A DNA stretch of 47,688 bases, taken from Carboxydothermus pertinax (GTDB taxonomy: Bacteria; Bacillota; Z-2901; Carboxydothermales; Carboxydothermaceae). Made by a program: the position numbers and the translations under genes. This document shows, one piece after another, positions 47,624 through 47,688 of this stretch; the first letter of the stretch is position 1; the number at the start of each line of letters is the position of its first letter. The stretch is from NCBI RefSeq assembly GCF_001950255.1, contig NZ_BDJK01000023.1:1-47688 (forward strand), given 5' to 3'. The notes beneath the pieces were generated by a model that saw only the letters and a list, made by a program, of their open reading frames with translations, searched no databases and was not told the origin of the DNA.

Positions 47624-47688
47624 TTTTTAGGCGCAAATTGGCTTTTTATAGCTGTAAAATCTTCCTTTAAACAAATATTTATGTAGTA

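Noticed and set aside
1-47688. tRNA, rRNA or CRISPR arrays
   Set aside because: No cloverleaf-like GGTTCGAATCC-type arms, rRNA segments or regularly spaced repeats were seen on reading.

Overview
The window looks like chromosomal DNA of an anaerobic, thermophilic, spore-forming Firmicute with a metal-reducing or carboxydotrophic lifestyle; the gene content resembles the Carboxydothermus/Thermincola group. The evidence is three large secreted multiheme c-type cytochromes (one with S-layer-homology-like repeats), a tungsten-type aldehyde:ferredoxin oxidoreductase, an intact sporulation sigma factor (SigK), strong AGGAGG-type ribosome binding sites with frequent TTG/GTG starts, and a Gram-positive type IV pilus cluster without an outer-membrane secretin. 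The species assignment is an inference. All genes but one (a LysR regulator) are on the minus strand, so the window reads from right to left.

From the right edge: 47623-43225 is a five-gene operon encoding a NadC/ModD-like protein, a MoCF/CinA-like protein, a 2-oxopent-4-enoate hydratase, an acylating acetaldehyde dehydrogenase and a 4-hydroxy-2-oxovalerate aldolase. The last three are the lower meta-cleavage pathway, found here without a ring-cleaving oxygenase. After a terminator, 43003-40213 holds larE-larB-larC (nickel-pincer nucleotide cofactor synthesis, no larA in the window), then a gamma-carbonic-anhydrase-like protein. A 630-bp non-coding stretch with a GC-rich nested-hairpin island precedes the tungsten aldehyde oxidoreductase (38967-37174). 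Then come sigK and a molybdate/tungstate operon (modE-like regulator, modA, modB, modC, a MoCF-domain protein) with a clear ModE-like operator over its promoter.

32097-24572 carries yqeG, aroE, aroC, a TusA/YedE sulfur-trafficking module with a lipoprotein, the LysR regulator, and an aroK-aroB fusion preceded by two related promoter-plus-hairpin-plus-T-run units that could be attenuators or small RNAs. 24516-13555 is a type IV pilus operon: pilB, pilT, pilC, two GspG-like pilins, pilD, four minor pilin-like genes, pilM, pilN, pilO. Next are a TldD-type metalloprotease and a zinc-ribbon protein.

11548-4535 holds two paralogous 11-heme-motif cytochromes and a nine-heme, OTR/OcwA-like surface cytochrome. 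These probably form a route for electrons across the cell wall. The first is preceded by a nested inverted-repeat leader touching its ribosome binding site. At the left end, a zinc operon (zur-like regulator, binding lipoprotein, ATPase, permease) runs straight into an HtrA protease.

The parts most worth follow-up are the cytochrome leader element, the tandem units before aroKB, and the NadC-like/MoCF/meta-cleavage operon beside the lar genes.
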